From Alligator mississippiensis (taxonomy: Eukaryota > Chordata > Crocodylia > Alligatoridae), in assembly GCF_030867095.1 (NCBI RefSeq), contig NC_081824.1, forward strand, positions 121,528,162 through 121,592,161: DNA of 64,000 nt, written 5' to 3'. The notes under the pieces were generated by a model that did not search any database, was not told the origin of the DNA, and was given only the letters and a program-made list of their open reading frames with translations. Below are positions 10,712 to 22,628 of this stretch, one piece after another. Position 1 is the first letter of the stretch. Every line of letters starts with the position of its first letter. The translations under genes were made by a program, and so were the position numbers.

Positions 10712-13046
10712 TCCCAGTCATGTAGGAAAAATTTGAGCGCACTGAAGCCAAGAGATACTGTCTCCTGTAATTTAATCCTGGCAGAAAGATCAGTATGAAA
10801 GCATCTTGAAGCATCTTTGCCTCCCTCCCTATTGATAAAGGTATTAAGATGTCACCGATGCTTTATAACTTAAAAAGTATTCAAAAGAAATAGTACCCAA
10901 ATATTATATAGCCTGTTACAGTACAAGCAAAACTTGTCAAGAGCTTTACTCTTTACTTGCAACTCTATCAATTTTGCTTCTTTTCCCTCTTCCTCCTTCA
11001 ACAGTTGAAAATCAAGGCTATCATACAGTATACCTAGAAAGATGTCCCAAGGCAAGCTGGCCAGCTTTGTTATGATTGAAGCTTAATTAAATGGTTAGTA
11101 GCATGCACAGGGGACAGTTGGGAAATTCCTTTGTATGGCACCCAAGAACCAGAATTTTAATTGTAATGGCAGTCAAACATATAAGCTATCTTTTTGCTAG
11201 TGTTGAATACTGAATATGTAGGACAATTGACATTTGTGAAGGTGAAAACAGAGACATTTCATCCCAATTTAACTATGTCCACTTCTGCTGCTGCTGTGGA
11301 TTCTGGTGTCAGTTCTGACAGCCTTCGTGATGAATGGCGTGGGTGTTTCTTGACAGCTTGAATGTGAAGGGCTAAGACAGAAGACAAAATCTTCAAGTAC
11401 TAGAAGACTATTTGCTTGGACACTACCTGACAAAATTTATGGACTAGCGCCTACTAGATAATTTGATGCAACCTAAAATCCTAAAAACTCAAAAATTATT
11501 GTGCATAAATACCAAACAGTTATAAAGCATGTTGATGGCATACAAGTGCATATATTAAAAGGGAATTATTTAAGAAGCAGTTACATGAAGGTGAAAGAAT
11601 AGTTCTAAGCTATTACAAAGTAACCCATAATCCTCTTGGAAGGAGAAACTCATTAGTAGTGGTTCACAGCAGCACTTGAGGGTAGGAATAGCAATTAGCT
11701 GAGCTTGCACATGACCTGATGCCTCCATGCAAATAGAAGTTGGACATCACATGACTCAAGCACATTCCCCTTACCCAGTATCACCAGGCTGTTAGAGTAA
11801 TCCTGTTGTCATCAGTACTTTCTATGTGCACTTTTTTGTTCAGAAGACCGGTCTGCTGCTCAAGGTACTAGGCTGGGAGTCAGGAGTCTGCATACATTTT
11901 CTGGCTTACTTACAATATTTCTAATTTCTTTATGACCATAAACAAAGCACTGAATCAGCAGGTGAATGTAAATTAGTACTTCCTACCACATGTAGCTGTT
12001 GTGAGGTACACTTTAATAAATGTATGAGACACTCAGATACCTCCAGTATGGGGAGCACAGGAGGTGTGAGTATATAATGCCAACTACATATCCTACTTAT
12101 GCTGTGAACTTTGATCATAACTAATTAGCAACTACTAATCAAGTTTAACCACTGAAAAGGTTGGGGTTATTTTAGCTGCTATTGTGAAGTCCAGCATTTA
12201 GGCTTAGATTGCTCTAATTGGCTTCATGAGAAAGTGGGACTACAATGGCTGGAAAAGGACTGAGAATGCACAGAGAAAATCCAATTTTAACAAAGAGGAT
12301 AAATATTAAAAAATGGAAATTGTTATCTTAATGATTAGATCGATACCTTATTTTAGTCTATATGATGACAAAAGTGAAACCAACAATTTAATCCTGATGC
12401 TTAAATAACCATGGTGTTTTAAACAAAATCCATCATACAACAAAAATACTTGAGCCAAAATATGAATGGAAGCATGAAAAAGATCAATAATAAAAGAAGA
12501 CAACAGATATATAAATATAGCCATGGGAAGGGTTCAATTAAGAGCTAAGAATAACTTGCTATACCTATAGAAGTAAGAAAACTGAGAGAACAGGGAATGA
12601 GAGTTGAAATATATTTAGAAAAGTATCAAGGATACATCAAATAAAATATAGAGAGAGAGACACATTATTTATTAAAGGGACTGGGTACAACTACAATAAA
12701 AAATAACATCAAACATTTTCTCTAAGGAATCTCATTTAAATTAGTGAGCAGTTACTCACTTGAGTGGCTGGAGATATTTTAAATGGTTAAATTTACTTTT
12801 TATATCTATGGCAATATTCACTTTCATGATTATTCAGCTATGTCAGTGCTTCCCATCCTCTATGTAAGTGCTTCTCAACCTTTCTTGACTCAAGGCACCT
12901 CTCTGAAAATGCTAGCTCCTCATTTTTGGACTACAGAAAAATAATTGATCAATTCTTCAGAACTCAGAAAAACCACAACAGGTCAGAATGCTTTTTTAGC
13001 ACTATGGATTCCTATTCAAAGTCTCTGGGTTTATCTTATGATTCAT
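10712..13046. other. Mostly unassigned sequence
   Basis: No gene was found. A fragment near 12863-13000, beginning TGCTTCTCAACCTTTC and followed by AAGGCACC, resembles one end of a hAT/Charlie-type element, but its partner end was not located. Confidence 0.35.
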
Positions 13047-13527
13047 GGGTGCACCTACACAAGACATTTACTGTAGAGCTGACTAATTAGCTCTGCATTA
13101 ACCATCTCAGTCTACATGTGCACATGTATAAGTAAAGAGTACTAACTTGGTGGGGATTTTTTTCATGTACAGCAGTGCACATGTAGATACTGACCCAGCT
13201 GGCTGGGGGATGAGGTGTTTCAGTGCGGGGGCTGCCTGCAGGCTAGCCCCACACTGAAGCACCTCATGCCCATCCAGCCCCTCTGCATCACTCTGAGTCC
13301 TGTGGGAGCCACCCTGGGCTAGCAGGCTGACCTCTGGGGCTTCCTGCCAGCCAGGGCTGCTCTGACTGGGCTCCATGTTCTGCACATAAATAAGCTCTGG
13401 AGCTGGTTGCTCTGGAGTTAATTGCTCCCTGGTTCATGTTCAAGCAGTGTACCCAGGAGCAAAAAACTCAGGAGCAACAAGCTCCAGAATTTATTCACGT
13501 GCACTGATTGCATGTGTAGATGTGCCC
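13047..13527. mobile_element. Harbinger-like MITE, 481 bp, TSD CAT
   Basis: Left end GGGTGCACCTACACAAG; right end CATGTGTAGATGTGCCC. CAT lies directly outside both ends (13044-13046 and 13528-13530). Subterminal sequence includes GACATTTACTG and CTGACTAATTAGCTC. The same layout is found in reverse in the element at 22629-23388, confirming a family about 480 bp long. Confidence 0.8.
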
Positions 13528-14157
13528 CATTTGAAGTTGTTTGCATACCTAAGAGTGCTAACATTGAGTGACAACCTGGTTGAGATCCCTGCATGCATCT
13601 ACATGTATCCCTAGTGCTATGTGGTTTTACTGCACAGTAATTTATTGCGGAGCAAACCTGCCCTGGGTAGGCATTTGCATGTGCAGCCATTCGGGAGCAG
13701 ATTTGCTCCTCATAACAGTAGCCTGCTCCTGGCCTCCTCTGGCCCTGCTCCATCCCCCTGCAGCAGCCTGGGGGACCTGGAGGCTCTAGCCAAAACTACA
13801 TGTGGGAAGGGGTACTTTTTAAAAGCCAGCCCCACATGCTGCTCCCTTGCCATGTGCCTTTCTGGCCTGGAAAAGGCTGCAGCATGCTGGCGCAGCCCTC
13901 TCTGACCCTGTGCCCACCATGTGATAGCTACTCCACCCCCTCCCCCTGGGAGTGATCTTGGGTTTCTGGTCACCAACCTGCTTGCTGTTCTTCATTGCCT
14001 TGGTGACTGCTGCCTGGCCCAGATTAGTCTTGGCCCTGTCTGCCCTCCCATGCTGCACGGCCATGTGGCCAGGCTCACCACAGTGTCTGAAGCCCCTGCC
14101 ACTCTGCTGTTGCAGCCCAGCCTCCATGCTGCTGCCCAGACCCTGACAGGGGTGTTT

Positions 14158-14487
14158 TCATAGATTCATAGACACTAGGGTCGAAAGGGACCTCACTAGA
14201 TCATCGAATCCGACCCCCTGCATAGGCAGGAAAGAGTGCTGGGTTCAGATGACCCCAGCTAGATGCCTATCTAACCTCCTCTTGAAGACCCCCAGGGTAG
14301 GGGAGAGCACCACCTGCCTTGGGAGCCCATTCCAGACCTTGGCCACTCGAACTGTGAAGTTCTTCCTAATGTCTAGTCTAAATCTGCTCTCTGCTAGCTT
14401 GTGGCCATTATTTCTTGTAACCCCCGGGGGCGCCTTGGTGAATAAAACCTCACCAATTCCCTTCTGTGCCCCCGTGATGAACTTTGT
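14158..14487 (-). mobile_element. CR1 LINE 3' fragment nested in the Harbinger-like element
   Basis: On the plus strand it begins TCATAGATTCATAGACACTA, the complement of the CR1 3' tail, followed by AGGGACCTCACTAGATC. On the minus strand the coding end of ORF2 is readable: HKLAESRFRLDIRKNF, then VWNGLPRQVVLSPTLGVFKR. It is truncated at the 5' side, as is usual for CR1. Being inside the Harbinger-like element, it inserted later. Confidence 0.85.
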
Positions 14488-14580
14488 GTTGATGATGCAT
14501 ACCTGGACACCATGACCGGTGCAGTCAACATGCTTCTGGGACTCTAGCCACACTGTCAGTGGGCTTACCGGGATAGCCAG

Positions 14581-14811
14581 GACTGGTGGCTGCATGCCAT
14601 CCCTCATACCTGGGATGATGAGCAGTGACTAGAGTCATTTTGCATGACCTGGGCCACCTTCCACAAGCTGTTCAAGCAGCTCTGCCCACACTTGGAGTGG
14701 CAGGCCATGACCATGCAGCTGCCCCTTCCCACAGAGATCTGGCTGGCCATCGCTTTGCTCAAGCTGGCCACACCCATCAGCCTTGCGGTACATTGGCCAC
14801 CCTAACTCAAG
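14581..14811 (+). pseudogene. PIF/Harbinger transposase fragment (HARBI1-like N-terminal region)
   Basis: The frame starting at 14581 reads DWWLHAIPHTWDDEQ, then TGA where a W would fit, then LESFCMTWATFHKLFKQLCP. It continues HLEWQAMTMQLPLPTEIWLA and IALLKLATPISL. In PIF/Harbinger transposases this region has the pattern FRMxxxTFxxLxxxLxPxL, then LPVExRLAIxLWKLATPxSYRxIG. One extra G at about 14785 shifts the frame, after which RYIGH is readable. The catalytic DDE part is absent because the next MITE begins about 15 bp later. The fragment is non-functional. It explains the Harbinger-style 3-bp duplications of the MITEs nearby, though it need not be their actual source. Confidence 0.72.
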
Positions 14812-14823
14812 TAAGTGTCTAGT

Positions 14824-15195
14824 TGATGCATCTACACATGGAATTAATACAATGCAATAAACTCTGGAGCAGTTTGAGCTGGAGTAAACTGCTTCTTACT
14901 TGTGAGCCCAGGACAAAAGCAATTTGAGCTGGGACAGAGCAGGCCCCTGGCTAGCTGGGCTGACTGGGAGCAATTTATGCCCCTGGTCTGTATCTGGTCA
15001 GGTAATTTATGCCCTGGTCAGCATTTCAGCTGAGTAAAGTACTACACCATAAAATAGTACTGTTCCTCAACAGTACTATTTTATGGTGGAATTAATTAGC
15101 TTACTGTGCCCTAATACCAGCACATATGTGTACGGTGATGCTTTACTGTGGAGCTTAAGTCTATCCTGTAGTAATGTGCACATGTTGATGCACCT
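14824..15195. mobile_element. Harbinger-like MITE, 372 bp
   Basis: Left end TGATGCATCTACACATGG; right end CACATGTTGATGCACCT. Flanking triplets AGT and ACT differ by one base. The interior shares AATAAACTCTGGAGC with the element at 13047-13527 in inverted orientation. Confidence 0.6.
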
Positions 15196-16034
15196 ACTAG
15201 CAGCCACAGATATGGATTTGGGCTGTGGTGTTTTAAGTATAAATTGGTCCAATATCTCCAAAGACAGCTAGTCAAATGCTTAAACTCATAATATATGCAC
15301 AGATATTTTTGGGACTAATGTATTCAGATTTTAAAAAACCTGCTATTAATATTTTGTGCTCTTCATACTCACGTGGCATACATCTGAAACTTACTCATTT
15401 TTAAGGATTATAATTCATTATTATGTAAGATTTAGGTGTTTTGGTGATCTTAGTTTAGAAGAGTCCCATATTTGCAGTTCTGTGCTCTGATGCTCTCCCT
15501 GGAGATCTCCTTCCAATCTTTCCATACATATTTGCATAGTGAATGGGCTGGTTTGGGAATAGTTAGCAGGCTATTTTTGTGCTTCTCTCTAGACTCCAAA
15601 TTTTATTACATTTCAAACCCTCCACTTTCATTTCTATATATTCTGAAGGAAGAAAATATTGTATAAAGGTTTTGGCTAACATGTAACAATTGGCTAACCC
15701 TCTCTCTGCCCCCCCCCCGCTAGTTAGGCTACAGGTTGCCGATGGGCAAGATTTTTGCACACATATTCCATGACTCATACTTCATCCACTACATTACATG
15801 CTTTAATATGTCTATAACATTCAGAATATTTTAGTTCTCCAACACACATAAAGCACTCCAGCAACTTTCAAAACCATCTAAGGATCTTGTTGTGACACCC
15901 TATTCTCATAAAATTTATCAACTTGGTTCAAATCTCACAGTAATATTTGAAAATAGCAGCTTTGCTGGATGCTAAATAAAGAGGCATGGTTAAAAAGACC
16001 TTTCTTGAAGAATAGCAATTGTATTGTATTTAAC
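15196..16034. other. Unassigned sequence
   Basis: No gene or transposon boundary supported. A C-run occurs near 15709-15718. Confidence 0.4.
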
Positions 16035-17086
16035 TGTATCACGATGTGGGGTTCTCAGGGGTGACCGTGATGCCCCTAGGGCTCTGTGACTGTGCCAGCT
16101 CTGCCCTGCGGGTGTCTTTGAATCTCACCTGCCACATCTTGTTGGTATAAATTATTCAGTAGGGAGGCTGGCCATGAGTTCCTGTGTGGCCACAGACCTG
16201 TTGAACTCCACTAAACCCTGTGGGTTCTTGGACCCCTTTTTGCATCCTGCTCCAAGTTGGTGCCTCACAGGACACCCAAAGCCTTATGGGCTAGGTAGGA
16301 GGCTCCAAAACCTCCCCTTTAGCATGCCCCATGCCTCGCAGATTATGAATATTGTTCTTTCTGTTAGAGTTTCAACATACTCAGCCTCCACCCCTGTTAT
16401 GTACCTAAGCCTTCTAGCCTAGACCCACTGTGTTAAGCCTGGCTTTGAGGCACTAGCTTTAATCAATCTCCTCTCATCACTGGACTCTGGCACTTGTCTG
16501 GTGCTCCTTCCTGTCACTGGGTTTTCCGGCCATTGTCTGCTGCACCCCCCTAGTGCTGGTGTCTCCACAATCGTGTGCCCCCCACTCCCCCCGGGCACTA
16601 ATGAAGCCTTCAAACCTCCCTTTTAAGCTTCATCCCAAACCTATGGTGCAAATGATAACATAAACATAAGCCCCTGGGCTATAACACAATAATAACAGTG
16701 GAGGCAACACTCTGCCCTTTTAAGAAGGTAAACTTCTCCCCTAGTATTGTGTGCCTCCTAGCCCTGGGTACCTTATGAGTTTCTGGAGCCCTATTATTCT
16801 TGCAGGTAGCAGATCAGGCAGCCAAACATTGCTGGGTAGCTCTTTCATGCAGGAGCTATTTCTACTAGCAGCTTCCAGAAAACTAACCCCAACCAGCCCC
16901 TGCCTTGGGGCTTATATGTGCCCAGGGCCCTGTCTCCTTCTGGTCACCTGACTGTGTGCAGGTGCCAGCAAATTCCCTCATTAGCTTGGTGTCCAGGCAA
17001 CCTGCAGCAGTGGAGCTCTGCCTACCTGGCAGGGCTCCCTAGCTAGGCTGCTTCTTCCCTTAAAGGAGCAGGCATGTCTTGTGACA
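16035..17086 (-). mobile_element. LTR of an LTR retrotransposon, minus strand, ~1052 bp
   Basis: Read on the minus strand it starts TGTCACAAGACATGCC at 17086 and ends near 16035 with ACATCGTGATACA. A TATA-like ACATATAAG lies at 16911-16919. Its organisation parallels the plus-strand LTR at 28289-29346 throughout: TTTAAG with AAGCAGCC, a TTGCCTGGACACC segment, the TATA region with a GCAGGG context, and the end motif GGCATCACGGTCACCCCTG. Lengths are almost equal (1052 and 1058). No matching target duplication was found here, so the left limit is less certain. Confidence 0.6.
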
Positions 17087-18954
17087 AGCTATAAAATAAC
17101 AGATTCACTTGTTGGGTGAAGGGGAACAGTACATATGGTGTCTTCAAAATGCCAGGGAAGCAACTTTATTGATCTACTCAGAGAGTGGAAAAAGAAATAC
17201 CAACATTTATTACACTTTTCAAAAGAGCAATTGTGCCAGGCCCTCAGTTGGCTTACCTTTACCCTGAAGTAAAATGGCTGACATCATGTAGCTGGAGAAT
17301 GCAATCCTGGTTGGCATGGAGCCCAGAAGATATGTGCTTAAAATGGGTGTGGGGACTGAGGGAGAGGTGGGATATGGAAATGGAGCTGGATGCCCTTCCT
17401 ACTACTGGAAGAGGCTGCACAATTCCCTTGACAGCAGGCATGTCCAAGGAAGCAGTGCCCACATGTGCCCTGCCAGAGAAAAACTGGATGTTGTCCCAAC
17501 AGCCAGCTGGAGGCCAGCTACACTTCCTGGGACTAAATAACCTGGGTGACACCAGGAGGGCTCATTTGCTCGTGGAGTGGAGAATGCCAAAATGGATGCC
17601 AGTCTGTCTGACCCAATTGATGAGTGGCTCAGCATGGAAGTGAGCTCACTCCTTGCCGCAGGTCAAAGTCCACCCAGTAACTTTCAGGTCAGGTGGGGCT
17701 GCAAGAGGGCAATGCAGGGGGCACAAGGGAAGGGTGCATCAGGCATTCAATGTCCCATTTTCAGGGTTGAGACACTTTGCAGAGGGACAACATTGCCTTG
17801 CCCATTGCTCAGGCCAAATCATTTAAGTTCTTTGTGTGGTGGGATATTCTGAGAGCAACGGGACTGTGGCAAAACCCCTGTGGAGTCTCTTTTCACACAG
17901 CCATTGCATGGGTGAAGAAACCTTCAATAATACCAAGTCACTGTCTGAATCCATTGTGACACCTGAGTGGAAAGGGGGGAGTGTAGGGGGAGGAAGAGTG
18001 CCACAGAAGATGCACTAAGGGAGCTGCCCCTGAGCCCCTAAAGGAACCACTGAGCATCACTTCCAAAGGTGTATCAGGGAAGAACAAGTCATGCTGGATG
18101 AATAGATTCAGGTGTGGCATAGCCCCATGTGGCAGGGCACATCCACTGGCCCATATAGTGCCTGCAGGGCTGCCACAGCAATGGAAAAGATTGAGACTTG
18201 GGTTGCATGTGTTGGGAAATTGAGTGCTATAAATTCTAACTGAATCTTTTGTGTATGACCTAGCTTTTGGACATCAGTACACACGATCTAGAATGGTGCC
18301 TAAAAAACAGATATGTAGGATCCTAAATGAAACATTACATTTCAGAATATTAAAAGTGATTGACAATAGGGAAACTTTAACTGTATTTGTGAACTCACTT
18401 TTTGCATAAGAACCTGTCAAGAAAGTGGATATCTATTGTGATGTGTGAGCTCTGTTTCACAACAATGATTTGCTGGATAGTTAATCTAATTCTTGAGGTT
18501 GCTGAAATGGAAATTAGGAAGGAAGATATTTTCTATATTAGGTTTTTAAGCTTTCATGTACTGCAAAAACTGGAAAAAATTAAAATAAACCCCCCCTTAT
18601 CAGTAGATGAACAGGACTAAAAAACAATGTTCCTATCATTATGTAGTCTTTATGGACCCTGAGTGTTTTGTGTTGCTGCTTTTGGTAGAGTTAGAAATTC
18701 TAGAGTACATATTCTAGCTCTAATAAAAAATGGTAGAACATTGCTTGCAGGGATATGAACAATGGAAATTTAAAGTAGAAAAACTTAATTTCAAAGATTC
18801 AGTCTGGGATTTTAAACAGAAGGGTGGAGGTTGGCAAAGGTGGGGTCCCAATTTCTTTAATGTTTTTACTTTATACTCACTATAGCTGGCTATCATTATT
18901 CAAACAAAGTGTTATCTGTAAAAATGGTCTTTTTAAAAAAGGAGGAGGAGAAGA
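17087..18954. other. Unassigned region, partly GC-rich
   Basis: The part around 17185-18120 is moderately GC-rich and gives open frames on both strands, none with a recognisable motif. It could be an uncatalogued repeat. The rest is AT-rich. Confidence 0.35.
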
Positions 18955-19044
18955 AGAAATAGGAGGAGGAGGAGGCTCCCCCTCCAAGACGGCCCCCCAA
19001 TTTTCTTCTTGCCCAGGGCCCTAAAACATCTTAATTCACTTCTG
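18955..19044 (-). mobile_element. hAT-type element fragment
   Basis: The right end, read on the minus strand, begins CAGAAGTGAATTAAGATG and continues with AGGGCCCTGGGC. The inverted right end of the hAT element at 25203-26124 begins CAGAGGTGGATTAAGATT, so they are one family. A GGA-rich run precedes it, and the other terminus was not found. Confidence 0.5.
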
Positions 19045-19123
19045 CTTATATCCCAACATAGTCTTAGTCTGGGGTGACTGAAGAACATGGAGCCTCATAG
19101 TGGTTGTGGTCAGGAGTTCAATA

Positions 19124-20130
19124 AATCATAGAATCATAGAAAATTAGGGTTGGAAGGGATATCAGGAGGTCATCTCGTCCAACTCCTTCTTAAAGCAGGA
19201 CCGCCCCCAACTATATTATCACAGCTAAGACTGTCTACCCGAGTCTTAACAATCTCTAAGGATGAGATTCCACAGCCTCTCTGGGTAACCTGTTCCAGTG
19301 CTTTACTACTGTCCTAGTGAGAAGGTTTTTCCTGATATCTAACCTAAACTTCCTTTGCTGCAACAAGAGACAATCATTACTTCTTGTCATTTGCCACCAC
19401 TGAGAACAGTCTAGCTTCATTTTCTGTGGAACCACTGTTCAGGTAGTTGAAGGCTGCTATTAAATCCTCCCCCCCCGCTCAGTCTTTTCTTCTCCAGACT
19501 AAATAAGCCCAAATCCCTCAGCCTCTCTTCATAAGTCATTTCCTAAGCCCCCTAACCACTTTTGTTGCCCTCCACTGGACTCTGATTTGTCTACATCCTG
19601 TCCATATTGGGGGTCCAAAACTGGAAGCACTACTCCAGATGTGGCCTCACCAATGCTGAATTGAGGGGAAGAGTCATTTCCCTCAATCTTCTAGCAGCAC
19701 TCCTACTAATGTAGCCCAATATGCTATCCACTTTCTTCACAAGAAGGGTACGCTGTTGGCTCTTATTCAGCTTATTGTCCACTGTAACCCACAGGTCCTT
19801 TTCCACAGACCTCCTGCTTAGTCAGCTGGTCCTCAGCCTGTAGCAATATATGGGATTGTTCTGCCCTGAGTGCAGAACTTTGCACTAGTCTTTATTGAGC
19901 TTCATGGAATTTGTTTTGGTCCAATCCTCCAATTTGTTGAAGTCACTCTGAATCCTAGCCCTACCCTCTAGTCTGTTTACCTCTCCACCCAGCTTCATGT
20001 CATCCACAAATGTGTTAAGGGTGCACTCCACCCCATCTTCCAGATCACTGATGAAGATTTTGAACAAAACCAGCCCCAGTACTAACTCCTGGGGCGCTCC
20101 TCTTGATACCAGCTGGCAACTAGACATCAT
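19124..20130 (-). mobile_element. CR1 LINE, 5'-truncated
   Basis: The plus strand shows the complement of the CR1 tail (AATCATAGAATCATAGA, then GGGTTGGAAGGGATATC). On the minus strand a diverged RT piece is readable at 19885-20130: FKIFISDLEDGVECTLNTFV, then DDMKLGG, the FxDD catalytic box region. The divergence suggests an older subfamily than the copies at 14 kb and 58 kb. Confidence 0.85.
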
Positions 20131-22628
20131 TCAGGATCTTTCCCCAACACCATGAACTGTTGCCTGTGGAACTATAGCCCCATTTCCTCTTTGCCACATC
20201 AAGTAGCAAGTGCATGGTAGAAGCAATTTGAACTTGCTGTCTCAGGGAACTGCTGCTTGATTCTGGTTATTTTACATGGTACTATGTGAGCAGTGTTTTA
20301 AAGCTACAACCCAGCCACACAAAGATAGAGGAAAAAACAACAACATTATAATCATCAGTAATGGAGCTACATATAACATTCTCAGCTTTGGTCTAATAGC
20401 TTTTTTCTTTTCAATTTTTTAGCAAATACGTAAGAAGATTTGTTTTGTGAAAGTGTAACATGCAAAATGATAATTTTATGGTTTTATAATTGTTGGTATT
20501 AGAAACTGTGTTAATTTGTAGACAGAGTGATTTTTTCCCTCTTGGGACAAATCTGTTAGTTTTTATGAAAGAGCATTTTTACAACTTGAATATTTGTGAA
20601 ACAGACATAAACATATAGTTCTTCAGAATTCTTAATAACTTCTGAGACTTAGTTCCTAAACTAACGTGTTTCTGAGACCCACATCATGGGTAGCTAAACA
20701 CCTTACCACCCACATAGATCATGCATATCAGCAGGGCTTTTTGGTGCTTTTATTTAAAACTGATTCATTCAGCTTGGAGAAGGAGCCAGAAAGAGCAGCT
20801 ACACTGGGGTGGGGTCTGAGTGCTGCACACTCAGTGGGTGTCACACTCCTATTTTACTTTCTTGTTCACCATGACTTGGCATAATGAAAAAGGTATCAGG
20901 AGGTGGTACCTGATTAGAAGAGTTGGCTGAGATCAGTGTGGGTCACAATGTCTCTGAGTCTTCTGTGGGGCTCCATCTCCCCTACATCCCACCCCTTTCC
21001 ACTTGGGTGTTCTTGTTGGTGCTTGCAACTGGGTGTCTGGACCAGTGCATACTGGGCACCTGGCCTCATTTTTCATGCAGAATAGTCCACAATGGAAGGA
21101 AACTGCATTTCCAGAGGTCACTGTGCCTCAGCTGAGCCCTCCAGTCTTTGCTGAAGTTTTGCAGTCAGCAGCATATGGACTGCATAAAGAAATGAATAAA
21201 GTAATATAACTTAAATAACCATGTCTGTGCCTGCTTCAGACCTTTCCTTGGCTCATCTGGGTATCTCAGCCACCTTTCTTCAGGCAGTCAGAGCTCCTCA
21301 CTTTTATATGAGCCCAGTCCAAGTGGGCCGGTCTGTCTTGGGGCTGAACCCTTAGGGTAATGTGGGCCCAAGGGTTTCACAAACCCCATTGTAGCCCCAG
21401 ATATACACGCCTTTCTACAATAGAGCGGCAGTCAGGGTTCCATCCAGAGAGCTGGAGTGTGAGGAGTTCCAGGTTGATCTGAGGCAACCCGGACCCCTGC
21501 TTGCCCCCACATGCCCCTCTGGCACCGACAGGTGCTGAGAGCCCCAGAGGAGCTAATCAGCCCCTGCACCTTCTACTTCTGGGCCCTAGTGACCTCTTCT
21601 TGGGCTGTGGCCCATGTCTGTGTGGAGCTGGGGTACCAGCCTTCACCCCAGTCTGGGAGGGGACCCTGGGGAGTGTCTGTGGCATGTTGGCTGCCTGTCT
21701 GGCAGTACAGCAGAGAATGCAATTGGTGTGGAGGCTTGCCACTCCTCCAGAGATCTACCACCTAGGAAGCATGCCAGCAACCATCGCCTCAAAGGCCCTT
21801 GTGACACAGCTATTAGATTAAAATGCTAAAAACCCCTGCTGAAGCACCTGATCTATACAGACATTGGAGTTGGGTCAAACTAATGCAATGCCTCTTCTGG
21901 GCATGTGCTAGGCTCAGTGTGGGGGTGCACCAATTTAAAATAAAGTGCCTTTTTAGGGGGGTTATTTATCTCTGTAAGCAGCTGTTATGTCTATGTTTGT
22001 CTGAGAACAGAAATATCCAAGGATTGACATGTATACATGTTGCCCTTCTAATCAGGGTTTAGTGAGTGACTGAATACACTACCACTTTTCTGCCATTGAT
22101 TCAATGATGCAATCCTGAGATAACTGTTCAGACACAGTTTGTGATGTCCTGGGATAAATTGTTAGCACTTCTTATCCTGTAAATCTTTTTAGGATTTATC
22201 TGGGGACAATGGCCATGGATATCTGAATGACTGAAATTTTTCCTGGGACATAATGGTTTATCCTTCAGAAAAAATTGTTTATGCTTCAGAGAAAGGTGTC
22301 CTATGAATATTTAATCCCAATTCCTAGAAGAGAGTGGTTTCATCATGAAGCATAATATTTTATATACCTGTACATTTTTTTATAACTTTAAATATAAAAT
22401 TTGGGAATTACATGCATTTCCTGACAGGAACCAGGATTCAGAAAGATAGAAAAATGTGTGAGGTTCAAGGTACCTAGAATGGGGAGTAAACAATAATGTG
22501 CTGACAGTCTTCTCAGTGGCACCACCCATCAGCCTGTGGATATGGTTCAGGCCAGGTGCATGCACTTCCAAAAAAGCAGTGAGGTTGGGAAATATATTCC
22601 TTTGCTTTTGCAGGCAAACAAATACTCT
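20131..22628. other. Unassigned sequence
   Basis: No host gene supported. Several GC-rich open frames at 21501-21830 overlap in four frames and lack motifs. An AATAAA near 21937 has no associated gene. Confidence 0.35.

Larger units (their letters stand above)
13591..14823 (+). mobile_element. Longer Harbinger-like element carrying a transposase relic
   Basis: The left end GCATGCATCTACATG resembles the MITE ends. The interior is GC-rich and includes a stretch with clear PIF/Harbinger transposase homology. A CR1 fragment interrupts it at 14158-14487. Its right end is not separable from the MITE that begins at 14824, so the right boundary is provisional. It may be the degraded relative of the autonomous source for the nearby MITEs. 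Confidence 0.5.

Noticed and set aside
14806-14815. Splice donor (CAAGTAAGT) after the Harbinger transposase fragment
   Set aside because: The string fits a donor, but there is no acceptor with resumed transposase coding downstream. A MITE starts within about 15 bp.
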